Below are positions 16,390 to 25,177 of a DNA stretch of 45,972 nt, one piece after another (within the stretch, counting starts at the first letter, position 1; every line of letters begins with the position of its first letter). The notes beneath the pieces were generated by a model, which ran no database searches, had not been told where the DNA came from, and saw only the letters and a program-made list of their open reading frames with translations. A program made the position numbers and the translations under genes. This DNA comes from Deltaproteobacteria bacterium (GTDB lineage: Bacteria; Desulfobacterota; DSM-4660; Desulfatiglandales; HGW-15): contig JAFDIC010000003.1 in the NCBI GenBank assembly GCA_019308525.1, positions 1-45,972 of the forward strand. The letters run 5' to 3'.

Positions 16390-18285
16390 TCAAGAAATCT
16401 CCCACTCGTCAAGGCCTTCGAGGCCGATCTTCTTGAGGGTGCGTGTCGTGGGATTGCCCTTTTTGTCCCATCCATGATATTTGTAATACTCCTCGAGCAT
16501 TGACTCATATCTCTCCCTGTCTAGGGTCTTTCCCCTATTGATCTCCTGGCCAAGCGGCGTGGGCTCGATGAACATCCGCTCCGGCGGATAGTCGTCTTTC
16601 CTGCTTGCACCCTCCCTGATATTGAATAGCCGTTCGACCGTGTAAATCCTTCTGCCAACATCGTGCATTTCTTCTCCGCTGAACTCCATGCCGGTCACTT
16701 CCGTGACGAGCCTTGCATAGTCCTTGAAACTCAGCAGATGGGGAGAAAAGAACACGCTCGGTGTCTTGCAAAGACCCGTAGCATCCGCTACGGCGTAACA
16801 TTCCTCGTGAAACCCGATCATTTTCCCCTTGGTTTCGTAGGACTGGTAGTCATTTTCCACTTCGAAGCCGTAAAGATTTTCCAGTACTTCCTTTGGCAGG
16901 TTTAAGAGGTCCAATGCAGGCCTGCTCCTGAGGTGGTCGGCTCCCCTTGTGGACACCCCTATACCCAGTGCAAAAGACGGGACAGAGCGTTCGTCGGAGT
17001 GGAGCCCGGACTGTCCCTTTACGTTGATGTTGTAATAGCCGGTTTCCTGGCCCAGCCTTTCGATGGCCCTCTTTGGTCCTTCTGCGAGTATATCCCCAAA
17101 CCCTTCCCTGTTCGCTACATTTTCGAGCATTCCCAGTATTGTGTCCGGGTCTCCCCACTTGAGCTCTATCCCACCAGTATCCTCCTTTGTCAGCAGCCCC
17201 AGTTCATAAAGCTCCATGGCCCAGGCAAGCATGGACCCGAACTCAAGGACATCGATGCCGTAAAGGTTTGAAATATGGCCTGCGGCCAGGACCACGTCCA
17301 GCCTGGGATTACCGACCTCGGTCCCAAAAGCCCCCAGATAGGTATATTCGGGTCCCTCTGCCACCGTACCCTTGTACTTACCGAAAGGCACCACGTACTT
17401 CGTTCGGCAATGAATAGGACACCCTATGCACGCAACCGGGCCCAGGTCATACTTCTCTTTGAAGCTCTCTGGCTCAAGGTCTCTTCCGTCAACCATCTTG
17501 TTGAGTTGAAAATTCCTGGTCCTTATCTGCCCCGCTGCGCTCGATGTGCTGTACACGAACATGGTTCCGTAGCTTGAACAGGCTATCATGGCCTTGCTCC
17601 GCATTATGCGGTCCACGAACTCGGCCCTCAGGTCGAGGAAGTTGCCTGGATCATTGATCTCTATCCCCTTGGTCCCCCTGACTGCAATGGCCTTAAGGTT
17701 CTTTGATCCCATGACAGCCCCCATACCGGTCCTCCCGCCTGCGTTTTTCGGAGGGCACAACACACAGGCATACCTGACCATGTTTTCACCGGCCACGCCT
17801 ATGCACATGGTCTTTATCTCACGGTCATCGTTCATTTCCTGTATTATCTGCTCTGTCTCCCACGTGTTCCTCCCCCAGAGCATGGAGGCGTCCCTAATCT
17901 CCACTTGATCGTCCCTGATATAAAGATAGACGGGATGACTGGATTTGCCGGTAATAAGAATGTGATCGTAGCCTGCCCACCTCAGTTCAGGAGAAAAATC
18001 ACCGCCCATATTCGCGCTCCCGAAAAGATCTGTCAGGGGTGATTTAGCTCCTACGTGGGTCCTTGAACCGCAAGGCAGGCCTGTCCCGGCCAGGGGGCCT
18101 GCGCCTATTGAGAGAAAATTGTCCGGACCTAGGGGATCTGTCCCGGACTTGACATTCCTGTAGATCAAATAGGCATCGATGCCCCTGCCTCCCAGGAATT
18201 TCCTTCGCAGCGTATCGGAAATAGGTTTAGCCTCAATGGTCTCCTTTGTCAGGTCCACAAAGAGCAACTTTTGCTTCAATTCCAT
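16390..18285 (-). CDS. aor: Aldehyde:ferredoxin oxidoreductase (tungsten-dependent)
   Basis: The 631-residue protein belongs to the AOR family of W-bispterin enzymes, which oxidise aldehydes to acids or run in reverse with low-potential electrons. The start ATG at 18283-18285 follows GGAGGAGG; an upstream open frame is ignored. Family marks: GGRGIDAYL near residue 32, GAKSPLTDLFGSANMGG (79-95), and the [4Fe-4S] ligands Cys286, Cys289, Cys293 (CIGCPIHC) and Cys506 (DATGLC). A polyferredoxin and a zinc-ribbon protein precede it, as in AOR complexes that use an iron-sulfur subunit. The benzoyl-CoA reductase subunit BamB belongs to the same family, so a role on a CoA ester cannot be excluded. moaA at 10618 supplies pterin synthesis. 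Confidence 0.93.
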   Translation of the reverse strand: MELKQKLLFVDLTKETIEAKPISDTLRRKFLGGRGIDAYLIYRNVKSGTDPLGPDNFLSIGAGPLAGTGLPCGSRTHVGAKSPLTDLFGSANMGGDFSPELRWAGYDHILITGKSSHPVYLYIRDDQVEIRDASMLWGRNTWETEQIIQEMNDDREIKTMCIGVAGENMVRYACVLCPPKNAGGRTGMGAVMGSKNLKAIAVRGTKGIEINDPGNFLDLRAEFVDRIMRSKAMIACSSYGTMFVYSTSSAAGQIRTRNFQLNKMVDGRDLEPESFKEKYDLGPVACIGCPIHCRTKYVVPFGKYKGTVAEGPEYTYLGAFGTEVGNPRLDVVLAAGHISNLYGIDVLEFGSMLAWAMELYELGLLTKEDTGGIELKWGDPDTILGMLENVANREGFGDILAEGPKRAIERLGQETGYYNINVKGQSGLHSDERSVPSFALGIGVSTRGADHLRSRPALDLLNLPKEVLENLYGFEVENDYQSYETKGKMIGFHEECYAVADATGLCKTPSVFFSPHLLSFKDYARLVTEVTGMEFSGEEMHDVGRRIYTVERLFNIREGASRKDDYPPERMFIEPTPLGQEINRGKTLDRERYESMLEEYYKYHGWDKKGNPTTRTLKKIGLEGLDEWEIS

Positions 18286-18335
18286 GAATACCTCCTCCAC
18301 ATTATATCCGCTCCACAAGAATGCACGAGGGCTTC

Positions 18336-18527
18336 CTAAGCTTCCCCTTGGAGGTAAGCCACACCAGGTCTGGGCCAGGAGATCCGCCACCTCTTACCGC
18401 AATGTGGGCACTCGACTTCCTTGACACCCAGCGGCACCTCAAAACGCTTGATGCAGGCCTTGCACCTAACATAGGGCTTTTCTCTCGCTTCCTCCTTGGA
18501 TGAAGGTTCCTTGTAGTTTGTGCTCAT
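18336..18527 (-). CDS. Small zinc-ribbon/rubredoxin-like protein
   Basis: A 63-residue protein with two CxxC knuckles, Cys22/Cys25 (VRCKACIKRF) and Cys40/Cys43 (VECPHCGKRW), fitting a zinc ribbon or rubredoxin-like iron site. The ATG follows GGGAGGAAG. It sits between the polyferredoxin and AOR genes, with 50-66 bp gaps on either side. I do not recognise a named family; it may assist electron transfer, metal insertion or assembly of the AOR complex. Confidence 0.78.
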   Translation of the reverse strand: MSTNYKEPSSKEEAREKPYVRCKACIKRFEVPLGVKEVECPHCGKRWRISWPRPGVAYLQGEA

Positions 18528-18593
18528 CTTCCTCCCCCCCCAAATATTGCTGTCTTTTCCAGCTTCGTCAAAGGATATGATTTCCTCCGCAGT

Positions 18594-19103
18594 TCAACCG
18601 GACATGTGGACTATACCTTCGCGACTGGCATATTTTTCAAATAGGGTGGAAAGCGTCTCGAACGCTTCTCTCTTCTTTTTCATGACGAGGTCGTCCGGCT
18701 CCACGTATCTCAAGGCATTCTCCTCACAAAACCTGACACATTCGGGATCACCCCCACATAGCTCACACTTGAATACCTTTTTCCTTACAGGATCAAAGCC
18801 CATGGCACCAAAGGGGCAGGCGGTAACACAGGATCGACACACAATGCACCTTTCTTCATTCCGCCTGATAATGCCCAGGTCTTCGTCACGGTAAAGTGCT
18901 CCTGATGGACATACTGACATACACACTGCATCCTGGCACTGCTGACAAATCATGGGTACCCTGACCCCCTGATACTTATCAGCTACGACCCTGATCCTGG
19001 CCAATGTGGGATTTGCGACTTCTTCATTCTTGATGGAACAGACCAGCTCGCAGGTCCGGCATCCGGTACAAAGGCTGGGATCTACAACCAGTACTTTTGA
19101 CAT
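18594..19103 (-). CDS. Polyferredoxin subunit of the AOR operon (AorA-like)
   Basis: A 169-residue four-cluster ferredoxin: C12-C15-C18-C22, C53-C56-C61-C65, C86-C89-C92-C96 and C113-C116-C122-C126. The ATG at 19101-19103 follows GGGAGGAG and replaces a longer frame starting 18 bases upstream. No signal peptide. It is the first gene of the AOR operon and is expected to shuttle electrons between the tungsten subunit and ferredoxin or a flavoprotein. A C-terminal extension of about 40 residues (KKKREAFETLSTLFEKYA) looks helical and may be the docking arm. Confidence 0.92.
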   Translation of the reverse strand: MSKVLVVDPSLCTGCRTCELVCSIKNEEVANPTLARIRVVADKYQGVRVPMICQQCQDAVCMSVCPSGALYRDEDLGIIRRNEERCIVCRSCVTACPFGAMGFDPVRKKVFKCELCGGDPECVRFCEENALRYVEPDDLVMKKKREAFETLSTLFEKYASREGIVHMSG

Positions 19104-19503
19104 GACTCCTCCCTTTGCCACTCATCCATAATAAAACAATGAGCTTGCTCAACACGGGTCCCGAAAAGCCTCCCCCGCAAAGGCCTCTACCATATAAAGA
19201 AGGAGGAGGCAAGGACCCATCGCATTCTCAGGTCGCCATATTGAACGATCGTTTGTTTTAACAACCGTTTCGTCTGTTGTCAAGCAAAAAGAAGGGATCA
19301 TCTGGCAGTCCTGGGCCCGACTTATGCTCTCTGGCCGGTGTCTGAAGGAAACAGGGCAAGGCTGATGAAGAGCAGGAGGCTCACTTGCGGTCTTCACCAG
19401 TGGAATTTCTCCTGTTGCGCCAGATGCTCGCTGATCCAACTCTGTGTCCGGAGTTGTGGTTGAAGGACCGCAAGTCGTTCCAGCCAAAGGGAAATCGGGC
19501 CCC
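19104..19503. other. Intergenic region upstream of the AOR operon
   Basis: About 400 bases without a recognisable gene. A minus-strand frame (19149-19487, 112 codons) has no familiar motif, is Pro/Thr/Ser-rich and crosses the promoter, so I do not call it. The identified content is the promoter/operator at 19244-19283. The remainder (19290-19500) is the 3' flank of the ABC transporter operon; no terminator hairpin was found there. Confidence 0.5.
19244..19283 (-). promoter_or_regulatory. Promoter with TetR-type operator, AOR operon
   Basis: On the minus strand TTGACA (19283-19278), 17 bases, then TAAAAC (19260-19255), directly followed by the operator AACGATCGTT (19253-19244, extended AAACGATCGTTC). 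It lies 141 bp before the polyferredoxin start. The operator covers the expected transcription start, so a bound repressor would block initiation. The TetR gene is downstream in the same orientation, which would make this autoregulatory. Confidence 0.75.
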
Positions 19504-20487
19504 CTACTTACGGCCCGGTTTTGAGCAGGCTACATAGTGGCCGGATGTGATCTCCTTGAGCACGGGTTCATCCACGAGGCACCCCTCATCGGCAATGGCG
19601 CATCGTGGATGAAACCGGCAGCCCTTTGGGGCCTCAAGAGAAAGGGGCATCTCTCCCCTTTCCGAGACCCTTTTCCCCCATTGTTCATCAGGCAGAAGCG
19701 GTGGTATGGCATCCATCAGGAGCCTCGTATAGGGATGTAGGGGGCTCTTGATTACTGACTCGGCCTTGCCGAGCTCGACTATCTTGCCGAGATACATGAC
19801 CGCGATACGGTCGCAGGTGTAATAGGCCAAACCGATCTCGTGGGTAATAAAGACATAAGTCAACCCTATCTTGTGCTTCAGGTCCATCAAGAGAGAGGTA
19901 ACCCCGGCCTTTACGCTGGCATCCAGCATGCTCACGGGCTCATCTGCAACAATGAATTCCACCCCGAGCACCAATGCCCTTGCGATTCCTACCCTCTGGC
20001 GCTGCCCTCCGCTCAGCTCATCCGGCACCTTTTCAAGAAAATCCCTGCTAGTGGGCAGGTCAACCAGTGCCAGGGCCTCCTTGATCTTTTCATCGAGGGC
20101 AGAACCCCGGGCCACCCGGTGTACCTTGAGTGGCTCAGCTACTATATTGAAAATGGTCTTTCTGGGATCCAGGGAACTGTAAGGATCCTGGAAAATCATC
20201 TGAAGTTTTCTCCGCAGCTCCTTGAGTCCTTTTTTGTCGAGAGCCGTGATATTCTGTCCGTCGTAATAGATCTGACCGCCTGAAGGTTCCGTAAGGCGCA
20301 ACAGGACTCTTGCCAAGGTCGTCTTTCCGCAACCGCTCTCCCCGACTATCCCGAAGGTCTCTCCCCTGTTGATATGGAAGCTGACCCCGTCCACGGCTCG
20401 AATATACCGCTTCTTTCTCCTTAAGAGGCTCGTTCCCTTGATTGGGAAAAATTTTCTCAGATCCCGGACCCTGAGTATTTCTTCCAA
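19504..20487 (-). CDS. Peptide/nickel-family ABC transporter ATPase (DppF/OppF-like)
   Basis: A 327-residue ABC ATPase. Walker A GESGCGKTT, signature LSGGQRQRVGIARAL and Walker B FIVADEPVS are all present, as is the C-terminal oligopeptide-transporter extension with the HPYTRLL segment and a final cysteine-containing motif (GCRFHPRCAIADEGC) typical of OppF/DppF, which may hold an iron-sulfur or metal site. It is the last gene of the importer operon, 5 bp after the partner ATPase. Confidence 0.93.
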   Translation of the reverse strand: MEEILRVRDLRKFFPIKGTSLLRRKKRYIRAVDGVSFHINRGETFGIVGESGCGKTTLARVLLRLTEPSGGQIYYDGQNITALDKKGLKELRRKLQMIFQDPYSSLDPRKTIFNIVAEPLKVHRVARGSALDEKIKEALALVDLPTSRDFLEKVPDELSGGQRQRVGIARALVLGVEFIVADEPVSMLDASVKAGVTSLLMDLKHKIGLTYVFITHEIGLAYYTCDRIAVMYLGKIVELGKAESVIKSPLHPYTRLLMDAIPPLLPDEQWGKRVSERGEMPLSLEAPKGCRFHPRCAIADEGCLVDEPVLKEITSGHYVACSKPGRK

Positions 20488-20492
20488 CGTAC

Positions 20493-21452
20493 TCAGCCTC
20501 CTTCACTCATGAGGTGGCATGCGACTTGATGATCCCCTGAAACCTGCATCATACCCGGCTCCTCTACCTTGCAGATATCCATTACAGCAGGGCACCGTGG
20601 ATGCAACCTGCACCCGGCAGGCGGATTCAACAAGTCAGGAGGACTGCCGCTCAAGCCCGTCAAGGCCTTTCTCTCCCCCTTTATATCGGGGAAAGACGTC
20701 AGCAATGCCTTTGTGTACGGATGGCGCGGATGCCTGAAAAGGGAATTCACATCGCCGATTTCGACAACTTTTCCCGCATACATTATGATGACACGGTTGC
20801 AGGCCTGTCCGAGGATGGAAAGATCATGCGATATCAGCATTATGGACACTTTGAGCCTTTGTCGAAGGGTCTTCAAGAGATTTATGACCTGGGCCTGCGT
20901 TACAACGTCCAGGGCCGTTGTGGGCTCATCTGCAATAACCAAGTCAGGCTCAAGGGCAAGGGCCATGGCTATCATGGCACGCTGGCGCATCCCCCCACTG
21001 AGTTCGTGGGGGTAGTTCGTGACCCTTGCGGGGTCTATGTCCACTTCCCTGAGTAGATCCCTTGCCATTTCCCACGCATTCTTTTTTCCGACCTTGGAAT
21101 GGGCCCTTATGGCCTCCACTATCTGCACGCCTATGGAATAGACAGGGTTCAAAGCACCCATGGCCGCCTGGGAAATGAGGGAAATCCTTCTCCATCTTAA
21201 CGTATTGAATTCCTTGTCTGATAGGTCCAGCAGAGGGGTATCATAGAGCTTTACGCTTCCTCCAACGATCCCTCCCCCCTTTACCAGCCTGATCAAGGAC
21301 AGCCCCAGGGTACTTTTTCCGCACCCCGATTCCCCGGCCACCCCCAGCGACCCTCCTTTGTCGAGCGTGAAACTGACTCCGTCCACAGCCTTGACATACC
21401 CGGCTCCGGTAAAGTAATAGGTCTTGAGGTTTTCCACTGACAAGAGTCTCAT
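20493..21452 (-). CDS. Peptide/nickel-family ABC transporter ATPase (DppD/OppD-like)
   Basis: A 319-residue ABC ATPase with GESGCGKST (Walker A), LSGGMRQRAMIAMAL (signature), LVIADEPTTALD (Walker B) and the OppD-type C terminus HPYTKALL ... GCRLHPRCPAVMDIC. It pairs with the DppF-like ATPase to power the importer. It begins 5 bp after the permease stop, so the two are tightly coupled. Confidence 0.93.
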   Translation of the reverse strand: MRLLSVENLKTYYFTGAGYVKAVDGVSFTLDKGGSLGVAGESGCGKSTLGLSLIRLVKGGGIVGGSVKLYDTPLLDLSDKEFNTLRWRRISLISQAAMGALNPVYSIGVQIVEAIRAHSKVGKKNAWEMARDLLREVDIDPARVTNYPHELSGGMRQRAMIAMALALEPDLVIADEPTTALDVVTQAQVINLLKTLRQRLKVSIMLISHDLSILGQACNRVIIMYAGKVVEIGDVNSLFRHPRHPYTKALLTSFPDIKGERKALTGLSGSPPDLLNPPAGCRLHPRCPAVMDICKVEEPGMMQVSGDHQVACHLMSEGG

Positions 21453-21457
21453 AGCTG

Positions 21458-22312
21458 TTATCTCTTCCCCAACTTGAGGCCGAAAAGATCATTAAGGGCG
21501 GTACCAATAAAATTGAACGAAGAGCTCAGCAAGGCAATGCATATCCCGGGGGGGAATATCCACCACCAGGTCCCGAGCAAGAAGGCCCCTTGTATCTGGG
21601 CAAAGTACAGCATAACACCCCAGCTCTTGTGCACCGGATCTCCCAGCCCCAGGAAGCTCAAGCCCGCCTCGACCAGTATTGCAAACATTACTTCCATAAT
21701 TGCATTGGCTATGATTACGCCCCACACGTTAGGCATTATGTGGCTGAAGATGATATGACCGTGACCGGCCCCTATGGCCCGGGAAGCCTCAACAAAGGTG
21801 GATTCCCTGAGAGAGAGGACCTGGGATCTCACCTGCCTGGCCAGGGTAGCCCAGCCAACGACAGAGTAGACGAAAATTATGGTCCAGGTACCGGGGCCTA
21901 GATATGCCGCCATTACGATCATCAGGGGCAAACGTGGAAGCACCAGGACTATTTCGGTTATTCTCATGAGCGCTTCATCAATGATCCCGCCAAAATACCC
22001 TGAAATAAGCCCTATCAGAGACCCGATCATAACAACCGCTGACGCGGCGACAAAGCCTACTGTCAATGATATCCGTGCCGAGTATATGAGTTCGCTCAGT
22101 ATGTCGACCCCTATATCATTGGTTCCCAGCCAGTGCTCCGAGCTTGGGGGGTCAAACGGGGGGCCGGACCCTTCTCTCGGGCTGTAAGGGGCAAGGTGGG
22201 GGGCAAACACTGCTGCAATCACAAAGGCCACTACTATGACCGCGCCGAAAACAGCCGTCTTCCTTTGCCTGTAGACGCGCCAAAACTCTAACATAGCCTT
22301 GCTTTTTGGCAT
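21458..22312 (-). CDS. Peptide/nickel-family ABC transporter permease (DppC/OppC-like)
   Basis: A 284-residue membrane protein with six predicted helices. The N-terminal part contains FAPHLAPYSP and the HWLGTNDIGVDILSELIYSAR block that defines DppC/OppC permeases. The EAA-like cytoplasmic loop (EASRAIGAGHGHIIFSHIMPNV) is present. It forms the heterodimeric channel with the DppB-like permease 14 bp upstream. Confidence 0.93.
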   Translation of the reverse strand: MPKSKAMLEFWRVYRQRKTAVFGAVIVVAFVIAAVFAPHLAPYSPREGSGPPFDPPSSEHWLGTNDIGVDILSELIYSARISLTVGFVAASAVVMIGSLIGLISGYFGGIIDEALMRITEIVLVLPRLPLMIVMAAYLGPGTWTIIFVYSVVGWATLARQVRSQVLSLRESTFVEASRAIGAGHGHIIFSHIMPNVWGVIIANAIMEVMFAILVEAGLSFLGLGDPVHKSWGVMLYFAQIQGAFLLGTWWWIFPPGICIALLSSSFNFIGTALNDLFGLKLGKR

Positions 22313-22326
22313 TCTACCTCCAGCCC

Positions 22327-23301
22327 CTATGAAAATTTTATCCGCGGGTCGAGCAGCAAATAGAAGAAATCAACCGCAATGGTGCCCACGATGACCAGCA
22401 GGGAAAAAAGGAAAAAACAGCCCTGGAGCATCGGGTAGTCCCGGCTGATTACGGAATCAAAGATCAGCTTGCCTATGCCCGGATAGGAGAATACCGTCTC
22501 TATAAACACCGACCCACCAATCTGTATTGCAAGGCTCACCCCGGCAAAGGTTATCATCGGCAACATTGCGTTGCGCGCGGCATGCCTGTGCTTGACCCTG
22601 AACCGGCTTATTCCCTTTGCTTCCGCCGTCAGCATGTATTGTTCCTTCAATACCCCGACCATGGTATTCCGCATGATTACCTGGTAGATCGCAAACCTGG
22701 AAAAGGCCAGGGTTGCTATGGGAAGGGCCGCATGTTTCATCACGTCAAAGAAGAAGTCGAAGATGCCGGAGTAGTCGGCACCCGCCGTATAGTTTCCTCC
22801 CAGGGGGAACCACCCTAGTTGGAAACCAAAGACGTACAGGAAAACCATCGCCACCCAAAAAATCGGGCTTGAAAAGATGGATATGGCGATCGTCTGAACT
22901 ATGGAATCAAAGCGTGTTCCGACCCGCCATGCAGCAGCGACTCCAAGAAAGTACCCTATGATTATCTGTAGAATCTGGGCCGTGATGATGATCAGGAGTG
23001 TCCACGGCAGGGCCTGCATCATGATAGTCCACACAGGTTTGGGGAAGTAGTAGAAGGAGATACCGAAATCCCCTTTCAGTGTGTTCGCGAAGTAGCGAAC
23101 GAATTGCTCCCAAAGCGGCTTGTCCAAGCCGAACCTCTCCAGAATCGCCTGCCTTGCCTCTGCGGTCAATTTGACACCGCCGGCGAAGGAATCCACCGGA
23201 TTTCCCGGCATTGCCCTGGGGATTGCGAAATTGATTATCATTGCGGCAAACAGGACCATCAGGCCTGTGCCCAATCTCCTGAATAGCCATCGCCTGCTCA
23301 A
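22327..23301 (-). CDS. Peptide/nickel-family ABC transporter permease (DppB/OppB-like)
   Basis: A 324-residue permease with six predicted helices and the DppB hallmarks: an N-terminal helix followed by IPRAMPGNPVD, a periplasmic LGLDKPLWEQF-type segment (here FGLDKPLWEQF), and the EAA loop (TAEAKGISRFRVKHRHAARNAMLP). It lies 90 bp after the proximal binding-protein gene and 14 bp before its partner permease. Confidence 0.93.
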   Translation of the reverse strand: MSRRWLFRRLGTGLMVLFAAMIINFAIPRAMPGNPVDSFAGGVKLTAEARQAILERFGLDKPLWEQFVRYFANTLKGDFGISFYYFPKPVWTIMMQALPWTLLIIITAQILQIIIGYFLGVAAAWRVGTRFDSIVQTIAISIFSSPIFWVAMVFLYVFGFQLGWFPLGGNYTAGADYSGIFDFFFDVMKHAALPIATLAFSRFAIYQVIMRNTMVGVLKEQYMLTAEAKGISRFRVKHRHAARNAMLPMITFAGVSLAIQIGGSVFIETVFSYPGIGKLIFDSVISRDYPMLQGCFFLFSLLVIVGTIAVDFFYLLLDPRIKFS

Positions 23302-23391
23302 TGCTCGACCCCTTCATCCTGGCTCCCCTCCCCGGATGCCATATCAGGCAGTCCGGGAAGAGGAACTCAAAACTCTGTTACGTGTTGTGAG

Positions 23392-25029
23392 TTACTTCTT
23401 CAGCTTCATGGACACCACATTTACCAGGGCTATCATGGAAGTATAAACGTCCGCCTTGTTCGTATTCACAAATCGATCGGTCCTGTAAGCAAAGCCCATG
23501 TATTTGTGGGCCAGGGGGATGACGACCATCTCTTCGGCAAACATCTCCTGGAATTTCTTGATCATCATGATCCGCTTGACCGGGTCCATTTCTCTCCTGG
23601 ACCTTTTCAGGAGGATCTGCATGGGCTGGTTTTCCCAGGCAAATGCCGTCGCGTTGTACCAGGACTGGGGCGGCTCAGGAGCGTATTCCCTGGCCAGGTG
23701 GTCAGGATCAGGTCTCAAAACGGACCGATGCAGCAGGAAATCCCAGTCCTTGGTGCTCTTTCCGCCATAGACGATCCCGCCGTACAGTGTCCTGCGGTCG
23801 TGCACCTGGACATCGATCTTGACGCCGATCTTGGCCCAGTTTTCCTTGAGCATCTCGGCGGTCCTGATAAAGGCAGGGTCGTTCATGCACTTTATGGAGT
23901 AATGGAGTTTTTCACCGGTGTTAGCGACCCGGATACCATCGGGGCCCCTCTTCCAGCCTATGCTATCAAGGATCGAATTGGCCTTTCTGATTCTCGCCTC
24001 TTCGCTCATGTTCAGGCCTTTCCATGTCACCTTCGTGTTGACCCACTTCTTGACAACGGGTGAGAAATATCCCATCAAGGGGAGTTGTCCGTAGCCTGCC
24101 AGGGCCACATTCACGATCCTTTCCTTCGGGGCCGCGAAATCCAGGGCATAGCGGAATTGCTTGTTGCGCATCGGTGCCCTTCGATAGTTGGGTGCGACAT
24201 AGAAAGTGTTGTTGGTCAGGCCAAATTTGACCTCTATGTTCTTATCCTTCTCCAGGGACTTGAGCAGGTTTTCAGCACCGGCCAGATCCGGCATGAAATC
24301 CACTTCGCCCTTCTTGAGCGCAACGATTTCGGCCTGCATGTTGGCAAATACCCTGACAACCAGCTCGTCGATATCCAGAGACCCCCTCCAGTAATTCTCA
24401 TTATTTCTCAGGGCCAGGTAGTTCCTGGGTTTGAATTCCTTGAACTTGAAAGGTCCACTCCCCACGGGCCTTGGATTGTCGTACTTGGAGACATCGGGTA
24501 CGTCTTTCCACAGGTGTTTGGGGACGATGAAGGCCTGACCCAAGGTTGCCGGAAAGGCAGCAAGGGGCTCGTTGAGTTTGAAGGCCACGGTGTGTTTGTC
24601 TACCACCCTAATCCCCACAACATATTTCTTGGTGGGATTCCCCAAGATAGTGTTATCCCTGTATGCTACGTCAAAGGTGAATTTCACGTCCTCCGCTGTC
24701 AGCGGCTTTCCGTCGCTCCACCTGGCCCTTTCGTCCAATCGGAAAATCCATTCCATTGTCGAAGAGTCGTACCCCCAGCTTCTTGCCAGCCACGGCATGA
24801 TACTGCCATCCCACAACTCGATATTCAGAGGCTCATAGATCCAGGGAATGAAAATGTAATCAGAATGGGCCCTGGCCCGGAAGGGATTCATTCCCGCTCC
24901 AGGGTCAGCGTACCAGGCCACCACGTACTTAGTCTTGGCCTCCGCTATCCCTGCAACAGGTGTCAAAAAGCTAAAGGCTAAAGCTGCAATCATTACCGCC
25001 AGCACCAGCACAGACCCTTTCTTTCTCAT
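23392..25029 (-). CDS. ABC transporter substrate-binding protein, SBP_bac_5 family (copy proximal to permeases)
   Basis: A 545-residue extracytoplasmic binding protein. A signal peptide is visible (MRKKGSVLVLAVMIAALAF, cleavage near AEA at about 31). The mature part follows the family-5 pattern: LARSWGYDSSTMEWIFRLDE, WSDGKPLTAEDVKFTFD and PVGSGPFKFKEF. Family members bind peptides, nickel, opines or other small solutes. It is closely related over its whole length to the binding protein encoded next upstream (25178-26818), showing tandem duplication. Confidence 0.93.
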   Translation of the reverse strand: MRKKGSVLVLAVMIAALAFSFLTPVAGIAEAKTKYVVAWYADPGAGMNPFRARAHSDYIFIPWIYEPLNIELWDGSIMPWLARSWGYDSSTMEWIFRLDERARWSDGKPLTAEDVKFTFDVAYRDNTILGNPTKKYVVGIRVVDKHTVAFKLNEPLAAFPATLGQAFIVPKHLWKDVPDVSKYDNPRPVGSGPFKFKEFKPRNYLALRNNENYWRGSLDIDELVVRVFANMQAEIVALKKGEVDFMPDLAGAENLLKSLEKDKNIEVKFGLTNNTFYVAPNYRRAPMRNKQFRYALDFAAPKERIVNVALAGYGQLPLMGYFSPVVKKWVNTKVTWKGLNMSEEARIRKANSILDSIGWKRGPDGIRVANTGEKLHYSIKCMNDPAFIRTAEMLKENWAKIGVKIDVQVHDRRTLYGGIVYGGKSTKDWDFLLHRSVLRPDPDHLAREYAPEPPQSWYNATAFAWENQPMQILLKRSRREMDPVKRIMMIKKFQEMFAEEMVVIPLAHKYMGFAYRTDRFVNTNKADVYTSMIALVNVVSMKLKK

Positions 25030-25177
25030 CGCAAACCCTCCTTTTGATGATATTTAGTTTCAAGATGATCAGCCCGACTGATAGGCCGATCCGCCCTCAC
25101 CCTTATCTCATCCTCCACTGTCAACGTTGGAACGCTCAATCGAGATGATGACCAGTGAGGAAGACTAATACCCAGGA

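Noticed and set aside
24085..24981. 298-codon plus-strand frame inside the ABC binding-protein gene
   Set aside because: Antisense to a clear SBP_bac_5 gene; no motif, no SD.
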